Below the pieces are notes generated by a model that worked only from the letters and a program-made list of their open reading frames with translations, ran no database searches and had not been told where the DNA came from. DNA of 64,000 nt from Streptomyces sp. NBC_00289 (GTDB lineage: Bacteria; Actinomycetota; Actinomycetes; Streptomycetales; Streptomycetaceae): NCBI RefSeq assembly GCF_041435115.1, contig NZ_CP108046.1:7688001-7752000 (forward strand). Direction: 5' to 3'. Of the stretch, positions 7,644-16,174 are shown piece by piece. Numbering within the stretch: position 1 is the first letter of the stretch; the number at the start of each line of letters is the position of its first letter. Position numbers and translations under genes: made by a program.

Positions 7644-8806
7644 CGAACAACGCACTGCCCGTCGTGCTCGCGGGCGCGCGCGGCCACGGCCGCTGGCACC
7701 TCGACAACATCCGCCGGCTCCAGGACAAGGGGATCGTCGAACTCGCCGGGATCTGCGAGCTCACCCCGCTCACCCCGGCCGAGCTCCCCGACGGCCTCGG
7801 CACGCCTGAGCAGTCCGCCGACTTCGGTGGTCTCCTGGACTCCACCGGTGCCCGGATCGCGGTGATCTGCACCCCGATCCCCACGCACACCGACCTGGCC
7901 CTGACGGCCGCGGGCCGGGGCGTCCACCTGCTGCTGGAGAAGCCGCCCGCGCCCTCGTACGCCGAGTTCCGCCGGATGGCCGACGGGGTCGCCGAGGCCG
8001 GTGTCGCCTGCCAGATCGGCTTCCAGTCGCTGGGCTCGCACGCCGTGCCCGCGATCCGGAAGCTGATCGCGGAGGGCGCGATCGGCGAGGTGGTCGGGAT
8101 CGGCGGCGCCGGAGCGTGGGCGCGTGCGGAGGAGTACTACCGGCGTGCGCCGTGGGCGGGCCGGCGCAGGATGAACGGGGCCGACGTGATCGACGGGGTG
8201 CTGACCAACCCGCTCGCGCACGCCGTCGCCACCGCTTTGGCCCTCGGCGACTCCCCGCACGCGGAGGACGTCACCCGGATCGAGACCGAGCTGCTGCGCG
8301 CCAACGACATCGAGTCCGACGACACCTCGTGCGTCCGCGTCACCACCGCCGGGGGCCGGCCGATCACGGTCGCCGCGACCCTGTGCGCCGAGGACCCCGA
8401 CGAGCCGTACGTCGTCGTCCACGGCACCAGCGGCCGGATCACCTTCTGGTACAAGCAGGACCGCGTGCTGCTCCAGCGGGCCGACCACGGCCCCGAGGAG
8501 TCCGAGTACGGCCGCACCGACCTGCTGGAGAACCTCGTCGAGCACCTCACCGACGGGACCGGGCTGCTGGTCGCCCCGGACTCGACCGGCGCGTTCATGA
8601 AGGTCGTCGAGGCCATCCGGCTCTCCCCCGACCCGGCCCCGCTGCCACGCGACGCCTGGCACCTGCTGGCCGACGAGAACCGCCGGGTGGTGCCCGGCAT
8701 CGACGGGCTCGTCGCGGCCGCCGCCGACACCCTGGCCCTGTACTCGGAGCTCGGCGCCCCCTGGGCGGCGAGCGCGGAATCACTTCCCAAAGAGGTGAGC
8801 ACCTGA
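7640..8806 (+). CDS. Gfo/Idh/MocA-family NAD(P)-dependent oxidoreductase
   Basis: A 388-residue cytosolic dehydrogenase. The N-terminal Rossmann domain begins VVLAGARGHGRWHLDN, and the family's EKP dinucleotide-site motif appears as LLEKPPAPS (about residues 95-103). The C-terminal alpha/beta domain includes the DVIDGVLTNPLAHAV region (about 183-197), where the catalytic lysine/histidine positions of sugar dehydrogenases usually lie. In this operon it may oxidise an imported sugar or interconvert sugar epimers before the dehydratase step. Its start overlaps the small ORF before it, and its stop overlaps the next ATG (TGATG). Confidence 0.88.
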   Translation: MTNNALPVVLAGARGHGRWHLDNIRRLQDKGIVELAGICELTPLTPAELPDGLGTPEQSADFGGLLDSTGARIAVICTPIPTHTDLALTAAGRGVHLLLEKPPAPSYAEFRRMADGVAEAGVACQIGFQSLGSHAVPAIRKLIAEGAIGEVVGIGGAGAWARAEEYYRRAPWAGRRRMNGADVIDGVLTNPLAHAVATALALGDSPHAEDVTRIETELLRANDIESDDTSCVRVTTAGGRPITVAATLCAEDPDEPYVVVHGTSGRITFWYKQDRVLLQRADHGPEESEYGRTDLLENLVEHLTDGTGLLVAPDSTGAFMKVVEAIRLSPDPAPLPRDAWHLLADENRRVVPGIDGLVAAAADTLALYSELGAPWAASAESLPKEVST

Positions 8807-9651
8807 TGACGACCACCGACTCGCCGGTCCTGCGCATCGCGGGCCGCCCCGTCTGCCGTTACGTCACCCGGCCCGAACTGCCGGCCCGGCTCTCCCCGCG
8901 CCCGTACCTGCACCCGGTCACCACCCTGTCCGGTACGGCGGTCACCGAGCTCAGCCCGGCGGACCACACCCACCACCTCGGCGTCGGTGTCGCCGTTCCC
9001 GACGTCGAGGGGCACAACTTCTGGGGCGGGCGCACCTACGTCCGCGACCAGGGCCCGACCGAGCTGGACAACCACGGCGCCCAGCGCCACACGGCCTTCC
9101 AGCTGCGCGACCCCGACGGCTTCGTCGAGGAACTGCGCTGGGTGGCCGCGGGCGGCGAGCTGCTGCGTGAGCGGCGTACGGTCGCGGCCACCGAACTGAC
9201 CGACGCCGCCTGGGCGCTGGACTTCACCTTCTCCCTGACCAACGTCACGCCGGACCCGCTGTCCATCGGCAGCCCCGCCACCAACGGACGCCCCGGCGCC
9301 GCCTACGGCGGCTTCTTCTGGCGCGCCCGCAAGGAGGACGACACCCCGGACGTGTTCACCGCCGACCGCGAGGGCGAGGAGGAGCTGCACGGCACCCGCG
9401 CCGACTGGCTCGCCCTCGCGGGCACCGGCTGGACGCTGGTCTTCGCCGGGGCCACGGAGCAGACCCGGCGGGACCCGTGGTTCGTGCGCACCGCCGAATA
9501 CCCGGGCGTGGGCTCGTCGCTGGCCCACCGGGAGCGGCTGCCGATCGCCCCCGGTGACACCGTCGTCCGCCGGATCGTCACCGTTGTCGCCGACGGCCGT
9601 CTCGACCGGGACGCCGCCGCGGCCCTGGTCCGCAAGGCGGTGAACCAGTGA
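8806..9651 (+). CDS. DUF6807 (PmoA-like) protein
   Basis: A 281-residue protein of the family sometimes mislabelled methane oxygenase PmoA. It has no membrane segments and no signal peptide. Conserved-looking features are HTHHLGVGVAV (a His cluster near residue 53) and HNFWGGRTYV (about 67-76), plus an acidic/aromatic beta-rich body. In actinobacteria and Bacteroidota this family is often next to Gfo/Idh/MocA dehydrogenases and sugar importers, as here, suggesting a role in sugar or glycoside processing. The actual reaction is unknown. Start ATG overlaps the previous stop; its end overlaps the GH43 GTG. Confidence 0.75.
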   Translation: MTTTDSPVLRIAGRPVCRYVTRPELPARLSPRPYLHPVTTLSGTAVTELSPADHTHHLGVGVAVPDVEGHNFWGGRTYVRDQGPTELDNHGAQRHTAFQLRDPDGFVEELRWVAAGGELLRERRTVAATELTDAAWALDFTFSLTNVTPDPLSIGSPATNGRPGAAYGGFFWRARKEDDTPDVFTADREGEEELHGTRADWLALAGTGWTLVFAGATEQTRRDPWFVRTAEYPGVGSSLAHRERLPIAPGDTVVRRIVTVVADGRLDRDAAAALVRKAVNQ

Positions 9652-11171
9652 CCGCCGAGCCGGCCGAGGAGACCTACCGCAACCCCGTCCTGAACGCCGA
9701 CTGGTCCGACCCGGACGTCGTCCGCGTCGGCGACGACTTCTACCTGACCGCCTCCAGCTTCGGCCGCGTCCCCGGGCTGCCCCTGCTGCACTCCCGCGAC
9801 CTGGTCAACTGGACGCTGATCGGCCATGCGCTCGAACGCCTGGAACCGGCGGCCGAGTTCAGCTTGCCGCGCCACGACTGCGGGGTCTGGGCGCCGTCGT
9901 TGCGGCACCACGACGACCGTTTCTGGATCTTCTGGGGCGACCCCGACCAGGGCATCTTCCAGATCAACGCCCCCGAGATCAGGGGCCCCTGGACCCGCCC
10001 GCACCTGGTCAAGGAGGGCAAGGGCCTGATCGACCCCTGTCCCCTGTGGGACGAGGAGACCGGCGAGGCCTATCTGGTGCACGCCTGGGCCACATCCCGT
10101 GCGGGCGTCAAGAACCGGCTGACCGGCCACCGTATGCACCCGGACGGCACCTCGCTCATGGACGAGGGCAAGGTGATCGTCGAGGGTGACCGCATCCCCG
10201 GCTGGTTCACCCTCGAAGGGCCCAAGCTCTACCGGCACGACGGCTGGTTCTGGATCCTGGCTCCCGCCGGGGGAGTGGAGACCGGCTGGCAGGGCGCCTT
10301 CCGTTCGCGCGGCTTCTTCGGGCCGTACGAGGAGAAGGTCGTCCTGGAGCAGGGGGACACCGACGTCAACGGACCCCACCAGGGCGGCTGGGTGCGCACC
10401 CCGTCCGGTGAGGACTGGTTCGTGCACTTCCAGCAGCGGGGCGCGTACGGCAGGGTCGTGCACCTCCAGCCGATGCGCTGGGACGGCGCGGACGGCTGGC
10501 CGGTGCTCGGGGACGACGGCGCCCCCGTGGCCGTGCACCGGCGGCCCGCCCTGCCGCCGCAGCAGGCCGCCGCGCCCGCCACCGACGACGACTTCCCCGG
10601 CGGGCGGTACGGCCGCCAGTGGCAGTGGACGGCCAACCCCCAGGCCGGCTGGGCCACCCAGCACTCCGGCGACGGGCTGCGGCTGGCCTGCGTCCGCTCG
10701 GCCGGCGCGCACGACCTGCGCACCCTGCCGAACCTGCTCACCCAGCGGCTGCCCGGCATCCCCGCGGCCGTCGAGGTGGACCTGCGGCTGCACAGCGAGG
10801 AGCCGGGCGCCCGCGCCGGACTCGCGGTGCTCGGTGACGCGTTCGGCTGGATCGGACTCCAGCGGGGCGCCGACGGCACCGTCCACCTGGTGCACCGCTT
10901 CGCCGAACCGGTCGCCGACCGGGAGCGGGACGCCGGTCACCCGTGCCTCGCGCCCGAGGGACGCGCGCGGCTGCGGATCGAGATCGGCGCCGGAGCCCGC
11001 TGCCGCTTCTTCCACGACGTCGGCACCGGCCCTCGCCCCTCGGGACCGGTCTTCGCCGCCACCCCCTGGCACTGGGTGGGAGCCCTGCTCGGCCTGTTCG
11101 CCCTCGCGCCCGTCGGCCCCGGCCACGCCGGCGCCGCCACGTTCACGCACTTCCGGATCACCCCCCTGTAA
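9648..11171 (+). CDS. Glycoside hydrolase family 43, intracellular (arabinofuranosidase/beta-xylosidase type)
   Basis: A 507-residue enzyme with an N-terminal five-bladed beta-propeller (about 10-310) and a C-terminal beta-sandwich (about 315-507). Catalytic candidates are Asp21 in NADWSDPDV (base), the Asp in GLIDPCPLW (pKa modulator) and the Glu in FTLEGPKLY (acid). There is no signal peptide, so it should act in the cytosol on oligosaccharides brought in by the adjacent ABC importer. It starts at a GTG overlapping the DUF6807 stop. The family is clear; arabinose versus xylose specificity is not visible, and the locus context favours arabinose. Confidence 0.9.
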   Translation: MTAEPAEETYRNPVLNADWSDPDVVRVGDDFYLTASSFGRVPGLPLLHSRDLVNWTLIGHALERLEPAAEFSLPRHDCGVWAPSLRHHDDRFWIFWGDPDQGIFQINAPEIRGPWTRPHLVKEGKGLIDPCPLWDEETGEAYLVHAWATSRAGVKNRLTGHRMHPDGTSLMDEGKVIVEGDRIPGWFTLEGPKLYRHDGWFWILAPAGGVETGWQGAFRSRGFFGPYEEKVVLEQGDTDVNGPHQGGWVRTPSGEDWFVHFQQRGAYGRVVHLQPMRWDGADGWPVLGDDGAPVAVHRRPALPPQQAAAPATDDDFPGGRYGRQWQWTANPQAGWATQHSGDGLRLACVRSAGAHDLRTLPNLLTQRLPGIPAAVEVDLRLHSEEPGARAGLAVLGDAFGWIGLQRGADGTVHLVHRFAEPVADRERDAGHPCLAPEGRARLRIEIGAGARCRFFHDVGTGPRPSGPVFAATPWHWVGALLGLFALAPVGPGHAGAATFTHFRITPL

Positions 11172-11220
11172 GCCACACGACTCGCACGCCTGTTGGGAGC
11201 CGCAATGACGCACCTCCGTA

Positions 11221-11232
11221 GCAAGCGCTTGC
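11221..11232. promoter_or_regulatory. 12-bp perfect palindrome GCAAGCGCTTGC, candidate LacI-type operator
   Basis: This perfect palindrome lies 65 bp before the start of the sugar-binding lipoprotein, in the only sizeable gap of this part of the locus. Its core AAGCGCTT recurs before the permease genes (5647-5654). The shared core suggests one regulator, other than the GntR protein, controls all importer components. No LacI gene is in the window. Confidence 0.6.
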
Positions 11233-11297
11233 CGAAGCCGCGCGAACCCCGCACCACGTCACATCTCCGTTGGATCCAGAAGAAGAGAGCCGATCAC

Positions 11298-12644
11298 ATG
11301 AAGACCAGCATCCGCAGAAGCAGGCGCGCCGCCATCGCCGTCGCCCTGGGCGCTGCGCTCGCGCTGACCGCCACCGCCTGCGGCGACGACGGCAGCGGCA
11401 CGGGCGGCGACAAGGGCGCCGAGGGCAGCGGCAAGGGACAGGTCCTCTTCTGGGACAACAACGGCGGTGTCCGCACCGACATCTGGAAGGAGGTCATCGC
11501 CGACTTCGAGAAGGCCAACCCGGACATCGAGGTCAAGTACGTCGGCATCGCCTCCACCGAGTACCAGTCCAAGGTCGACACCGCGATCCAGGGCGGCGGT
11601 CTGCCGGACGTCGGCGGTGTCGGCGCGGCCATGCTCGCGGGCTTCGCCGCCCAGAAGGTGCTGGACCCGCTGGACGACCGGCTCGCCAAGTCGTCCCTCG
11701 ACGGCAAGCTCAACGAGGACATGGTCAAGTCGCTGAAGGCGGCCGGCGGCGGTGACGGCACGCTGTACTCGATCCCGACCTCCGCCAACAACGGCGTCCT
11801 CTACTACCGGACCGACCTGTTCGAGCAGGCGGGCCTGGACGAGCCGACGACCTGGGACAAGTTCTACGAGGCCGCGGACAAGCTCACCGACGCGGACAAG
11901 AACAAGTTCGGCTACACCATCCGCGGTGGCGCCGGCTCGATCGCCCAGGCGCTGGACGCGATGTACGGGCAGTCCGGCATCACGTCGTTCTGGGACGCGA
12001 GCGGTGACAAGACCACCGTCAACGACCCGAAGAACGTGGCGGCGCTGGAGAAGTACGCCGCTCTCTACAAGAAGGACACCCCGTCCGCCGACCTCAACAA
12101 CGACTTCACCAAGATGGTCGCCCAGTGGGACTCCGGCACCATCGGCATGCTGAACCACAACCTGGGTTCCTACCAGGACCACGTGAAGGCGCTCGGCGCC
12201 GACAGGTTCCGGGGCATCCCGCAGCCGGTCGGCGCCACCGGCAAGCGGGTGCAGGTGTCCAACCCCGTGGACGGGCTCGGGCTGTTCAAGAACTCCAAGA
12301 ACAAGGGAGCCGCCTGGAAGTTCATCGAGTTCGCCACCTCGCACGCGGAGAGCTCCAAGTTCAACGAGTCGGCCGGGCAGGTCCCGTCGAACAACGACGC
12401 GGCCAAGGACGCCTGGATCTCCAAGGCGGAGCCGACCAAGCTGGCCGCCGCCGCGCTGACCGACGGTTCCACGACCATCGTGCAGCTGCCGTACTACCTG
12501 CCGGACTGGAACACCATCTCCAAGGCCGACAACGAGCCGAACTTCCAGAAGGTCCTGCTCGGCAAGATGAGCGCGAAGGACTTCCTGGACACGGTGGCCG
12601 ACCAGCTGAACGCGGCGCAGGCCGAGTGGAAGCAGCGCGGCTAA
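11298..12644 (+). CDS. Sugar ABC transporter solute-binding lipoprotein
   Basis: A 448-residue family-1 extracellular binding protein. The N-terminus is a lipoprotein signal: KTSIRRSRR, a hydrophobic core, then the lipobox LTATAC with Cys28 as the lipidation site, followed by a Gly/Asp/Ser-rich linker. The mature part begins GQVLFWDNNGG, as in maltose/cellobiose-type binding proteins. It would capture the oligosaccharide outside the membrane and deliver it to the two permeases. The start at ATG 11298 was chosen over an in-frame ATG further upstream because it gives a normal signal peptide. A hairpin follows the stop. Confidence 0.93.
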   Translation: MKTSIRRSRRAAIAVALGAALALTATACGDDGSGTGGDKGAEGSGKGQVLFWDNNGGVRTDIWKEVIADFEKANPDIEVKYVGIASTEYQSKVDTAIQGGGLPDVGGVGAAMLAGFAAQKVLDPLDDRLAKSSLDGKLNEDMVKSLKAAGGGDGTLYSIPTSANNGVLYYRTDLFEQAGLDEPTTWDKFYEAADKLTDADKNKFGYTIRGGAGSIAQALDAMYGQSGITSFWDASGDKTTVNDPKNVAALEKYAALYKKDTPSADLNNDFTKMVAQWDSGTIGMLNHNLGSYQDHVKALGADRFRGIPQPVGATGKRVQVSNPVDGLGLFKNSKNKGAAWKFIEFATSHAESSKFNESAGQVPSNNDAAKDAWISKAEPTKLAAAALTDGSTTIVQLPYYLPDWNTISKADNEPNFQKVLLGKMSAKDFLDTVADQLNAAQAEWKQRG

Positions 12645-12670
12645 CTCCGCCGGTCGGTGCCGTACGCGGT

Positions 12671-12709
12671 CGGTCCGGGGTGGTGAGGTCGTGCTCGATC
12701 CCCGGACCG
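12671..12709 (+). terminator. Hairpin after the sugar-binding protein gene
   Basis: A 10-bp perfect stem (CGGTCCGGGG with CCCCGGACCG) encloses a 19-nt loop, 26 bases after the stop codon. No U-run follows. It lies in the 157-bp gap before the acetylesterase gene and may only attenuate transcription. No clear promoter is visible in the rest of that gap. Confidence 0.5.
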
Positions 12710-12801
12710 GCCGTGGCCCGGCGCGCCCACGCGGCGCGGCCGAACACGCCCACAGCCCCGCCTCCGAAGAACCCATCTCCCTGTTGAGAGGTGCACTTCC
12801 C

Positions 12802-13596
12802 GTGTCCCTTACCCGTAGACAGGTCACCGGCGCGGCTCTCGCCGCCCTCCCCCTCGCCCTCGGCGCCGTCGGTACCGCGCAGGCCTCCGGGCGCCGCCGC
12901 ACCCTCTACATCGCCGGTGATTCCACCGCCGCCCAGAAGTACGCCGACGCCGCGCCGGAGACCGGATGGGGGATGGCGCTGCCGTTCTTCCTGCACCGGG
13001 ACCGGCCCGTCGCCAACCACGCGGTGAACGGGCGCAGTTCGAAGAGCTTCGTCGACGAGGGCCGGCTCGACGTCGTCCTCGACGCGATCCGCCCGGGTGA
13101 CCTCCTGCTCATCCAGTTCGCGCACAACGACGAGAAGACCACCGACCCGGTCCGCTACACCGAGCCCTGGACGACGTACCAGGACTACCTGCGGCAGTAC
13201 GTCGACGGCGCACGGGCCCGGGGCGCCCGACCGGTGCTCGCCACCCCCGTCGAGCGGCGGCGGTTCGACGCGGACGGCAACGCCGCGCCGAGCCACGGCG
13301 ACTACCCGGCGGCGATGCGCGCGCTCGCCGGGCAGGAGCGCGTGGCGCTGCTCGACATCCAGGCCCTGTCGCTCGCGCTGTGGCAGAAGCTCGGCGTCGA
13401 GGAGACGAAGAAGTACTTCAACTGGACGGCGACCGAGCAGGACAACACGCACTTCAACCCGCCGGGCGCGATCGCCGTGGCCCGGCTCGTCGTGCGGGAG
13501 CTGCTGCGCACGCGGGTGCTCGCGCCGCGCGAGGTGCGCCGGCTCGACGAGGAGATCCCCGAGTCCTGGATCACCTGGCCGCCGGCCACCGCGTGA
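12802..13596 (+). CDS. Secreted SGNH-family rhamnogalacturonan acetylesterase-like (CE12) hydrolase
   Basis: A 264-residue esterase. The N-terminus LTRRQVTGAALAALPLALG is a twin-arginine-like export signal with cleavage likely after TAQA. The mature protein opens with block I LYIAGDSTAA (nucleophile Ser41). The block III Asn is in AHND, and the catalytic pair sits in QDNTHFNPPGA near residue 215, as in carbohydrate esterase family 12. These enzymes remove acetyl groups from rhamnogalacturonan I and expose pectin to lyases. The GTG start was chosen because the signal begins there and GAGAGG lies upstream. It is first in the run of secreted pectinases. Confidence 0.85.
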   Translation: MSLTRRQVTGAALAALPLALGAVGTAQASGRRRTLYIAGDSTAAQKYADAAPETGWGMALPFFLHRDRPVANHAVNGRSSKSFVDEGRLDVVLDAIRPGDLLLIQFAHNDEKTTDPVRYTEPWTTYQDYLRQYVDGARARGARPVLATPVERRRFDADGNAAPSHGDYPAAMRALAGQERVALLDIQALSLALWQKLGVEETKKYFNWTATEQDNTHFNPPGAIAVARLVVRELLRTRVLAPREVRRLDEEIPESWITWPPATA

Positions 13597-13632
13597 CCCA
13601 CCACTGACGAACCGGAAAGAGAGAGCCGCACC

Positions 13633-14955
13633 ATGAACACACAGAAATGGCATGGGCATGCCACAGCAGTCCGTGTGGCCGCGTCGATCGGCTGCGCCGC
13701 GCTCGTCCTGTCCGTGACCGGCACCGCCGCCCAGGCCAAACCCGGCGACCCCGCCCGGCAGACCCTCGCCGCGAACGACGGCTGGGCCGCGTACGGCACC
13801 GGCACCACCGGAGGCGCGGCCGCCGACGCCGCGCACGTGCACACCGTCACCACCTGGGCCGGGTTCAAGGCCGCCCTCGCCGCCGACGGCAGCGCGCCGA
13901 AGATCATCAAGGTGAAGGGCACGATCGACGCGGTCTCCGAAGGCTGCGACTCCCTCGCCGCGCCCGGCTACGACTTCGACGACTACCTCGCGACGTACGC
14001 CCCGGAGAGCTGGGGCCTGGACACCGACCTGAGCGCCGAGCCCGACGACAGCCCCGAGGGCCTGCGCCGCGTGTCCGCCGCGAACCAGGACCAGACCATC
14101 AAGGCCGTCGTCCCCGCCAACACCACCATCATCGGCATCGGGAAGAACGCCGGCTTCAAGGGCGCCAGCCTGCAGATCAAGGCCGTCGACAACGTCATCG
14201 TCCGCAACCTGACGTTCGAGAGCCCCGTGGACTGCTTCCCGCAGTGGGACCCCACCGACGGCGACAAGGGCAACTGGAACTCCGAGTACGACACCGCCGT
14301 CGTCTACGGCTCCACGCACGTCTGGCTCGACCACAACACCTTCACCGACGGCGGTCACCCCGACAGCGCGGCGCCGACCTACTTCGGCATGCTCTACCAG
14401 CAGCACGACGGGGAACTGGACATCGTCCGCGGCGCCGACTACGTCACCGCCTCCTGGAACGCCTTCACCGAGCACGACAAGACGATCCTGATCGGCAACA
14501 GCGACAGCGAGTCGACGGCCGCGGGCGACCGGGGCCACCTCAAGGTCACCTTCCACCACAACCTGTTCTCCGGTCTGGTGGAGCGTGCCCCGCGCGTGCG
14601 CTTCGGACAGGTCGACTCCTACAACAACCACTTCGTCGCCGACGACTCCTACTCCTACAGCTTCGGCATCGGCAAGGAGTCCCAACTGGTCGCCCAGCAC
14701 AACGCGTTCACACTGCCGGCCGGGGTCAGCGCGGCCAAGGTGCTGAAGCGGTGGAACGTGTCGCCGGTCACCGCCGACGACAACTACGTCAACGGCACCG
14801 CGACCGACCTCATCGCCGTCCACAACGCGCAGATCCCCGGCGAGGTCCTCCAGTCCGGCGCGGGCTGGACGCCCACCCTGCGCACCAAGGTCGACCCCGT
14901 GAAGTCCGTTCCCCGGATCGTCGACTGCGGAGCGGGCGCCGGACGCCTGGGCTGA
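13633..14955 (+). CDS. Secreted pectate lyase, family PL1
   Basis: A 440-residue secreted protein with a signal peptide ending near TGTAAQA (residues 29-35). A right-handed parallel beta-helix follows. Family marks include VWLDHNTFTDGG (calcium-binding Asp region) and ERAPRVRFGQVDSYNNHF, which holds the Arg that acts as Bronsted base in PL1. It cleaves alpha-1,4-polygalacturonate by beta-elimination in the presence of calcium. The ATG follows a GAAAGAGAGAG ribosome-binding region, 36 bp after the acetylesterase gene, so co-transcription is likely. I recall pectate lyase genes at the equivalent place in S. coelicolor. Confidence 0.93.
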   Translation: MNTQKWHGHATAVRVAASIGCAALVLSVTGTAAQAKPGDPARQTLAANDGWAAYGTGTTGGAAADAAHVHTVTTWAGFKAALAADGSAPKIIKVKGTIDAVSEGCDSLAAPGYDFDDYLATYAPESWGLDTDLSAEPDDSPEGLRRVSAANQDQTIKAVVPANTTIIGIGKNAGFKGASLQIKAVDNVIVRNLTFESPVDCFPQWDPTDGDKGNWNSEYDTAVVYGSTHVWLDHNTFTDGGHPDSAAPTYFGMLYQQHDGELDIVRGADYVTASWNAFTEHDKTILIGNSDSESTAAGDRGHLKVTFHHNLFSGLVERAPRVRFGQVDSYNNHFVADDSYSYSFGIGKESQLVAQHNAFTLPAGVSAAKVLKRWNVSPVTADDNYVNGTATDLIAVHNAQIPGEVLQSGAGWTPTLRTKVDPVKSVPRIVDCGAGAGRLG

Positions 14956-14967
14956 TCCCCGTACGAC

Positions 14968-15005
14968 GGCCGGGGCGGCCCGCACCGCATCGCCCCGCCC
15001 CGGCC
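14968..15005 (+). terminator. GC-rich hairpin after the PL1 gene
   Basis: An 11-bp perfect stem (GGCCGGGGCGG at 14968-14978 with CCGCCCCGGCC at 14995-15005) and a 16-nt loop begin 12 bases after the stop codon. There is no U-tract, so termination may be partial. Confidence 0.5.
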
Positions 15006-15042
15006 CCCGACCCGCACAGCCGCACCGCGAAGGAGCACCCGC

Positions 15043-16173
15043 ATGCCCTCGCCCCACCCCCGGCTCCCCCTGTCCAGAAGGGGATTCCTGCTCGCGGGCG
15101 CCGGCACGGCCGCCGCCCTCGGCCTCGCCGCCAGGCCCGCCCGCGCCGCCACCGGAAGGCGCCCGTTCGGCCGGTACGGCTCACCGGCCGCCCGCCTCAC
15201 CCCGCAGACCCTGTACGTCGACCCGCACGGACGCGGTGACGTCACCTCCGTCCGGGACGGCGTGGCCGCCGCGACCGGCAGCGGCCGGACCCTGGTCATC
15301 GCCCCCGGCATCTACCGGGACACGATCGCCCTCGACGTCACCCGCGCCGAGGCGACCTGGATCGGCGCCTCCGAGGACCCGCGTGACACGGTCATCGTGT
15401 ACGACAACGCGGCCGGCACCCCCAAGCCCGGCGGCGGCACCTACGGCACCACCGGGTCGGCCACCACCACCGTGCAGGCCGACGGCTTCACCGCCCGCTG
15501 GATCACCTTCGCCAACGACTGGCTGCGCGCCGACCACCCCGACATCACCGGCACCCAGGCCGTCGCCGTCAAGGTGCAGGGCGACCGCGGCGCCTTCCAC
15601 CACTGCCGCTTCCTCGGCCACCAGGACACCCTGTACGCCGACTCCATGGCCCTCGGCACGTTCGCCCGCCAGTACTACGCGCACTGCTACGTCGAAGGAG
15701 ACGTCGACTTCGTCTTCGGCCGGGCGACGGCGGTGTACGACAACTGCCACTTCCACACCCTCGACCGCACCGACCTGGCGGGCGCCCCCTACGGCTTCGT
15801 CTTCGCGCCCTCGACGGCCGGCGCCAACCCGCGCGGCTACCTGGTGACCCGGAGCCGTGTCTCCGGCGAAGCCCCCGACGCCTTCTACAAACTGGCCCGC
15901 CCCTGGGTGCCCAGCTCCGACACCACCGCCCACCCGTCGCTCACCGTCCGGGACACCCACCTCGGCCCCGGTGTCGACCCGGTCGCGCCCTACACCAACA
16001 TGTCGGACGCCTTCCCCTGGCAGAGCCAGCGCTTCGCCGAGTACCGCAACACCGGTCCGGGAGCCAGGATCACGGTTCCCGGCAACCGCCCCCAACTCAC
16101 CGCCGAACAGGCCCGTTCGGCGACCCGCGCCACCTACCTGGGGGACTGGGCGCCCTGGAAGGAGGAGTGCTGA
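15043..16173 (+). CDS. Secreted pectin methylesterase, family CE8 (first of two)
   Basis: A 376-residue enzyme with a twin-arginine signal (SRRGFLLAGAGTAAALGLAA, residues 11-30) and a parallel beta-helix. CE8 motifs are present: GHQDTLYA with Asp195 (general acid), VDFVFGRA with Asp222 (nucleophile) and ARPWVPS with the substrate-binding Arg/Trp. It removes methyl esters from homogalacturonan, producing substrate for pectate lyases. Only one base separates its stop from the start of a second CE8 gene, pointing to an ancient tandem duplication. Confidence 0.93.
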   Translation: MPSPHPRLPLSRRGFLLAGAGTAAALGLAARPARAATGRRPFGRYGSPAARLTPQTLYVDPHGRGDVTSVRDGVAAATGSGRTLVIAPGIYRDTIALDVTRAEATWIGASEDPRDTVIVYDNAAGTPKPGGGTYGTTGSATTTVQADGFTARWITFANDWLRADHPDITGTQAVAVKVQGDRGAFHHCRFLGHQDTLYADSMALGTFARQYYAHCYVEGDVDFVFGRATAVYDNCHFHTLDRTDLAGAPYGFVFAPSTAGANPRGYLVTRSRVSGEAPDAFYKLARPWVPSSDTTAHPSLTVRDTHLGPGVDPVAPYTNMSDAFPWQSQRFAEYRNTGPGARITVPGNRPQLTAEQARSATRATYLGDWAPWKEEC

Positions 16174-16174
16174 C

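Noticed and set aside
12361..15057. Minus-strand open frame of about 900 codons across the acetylesterase and PL1 genes
   Set aside because: It spans several well-supported plus-strand genes and shows no recognisable domain; a high-GC mirror frame.
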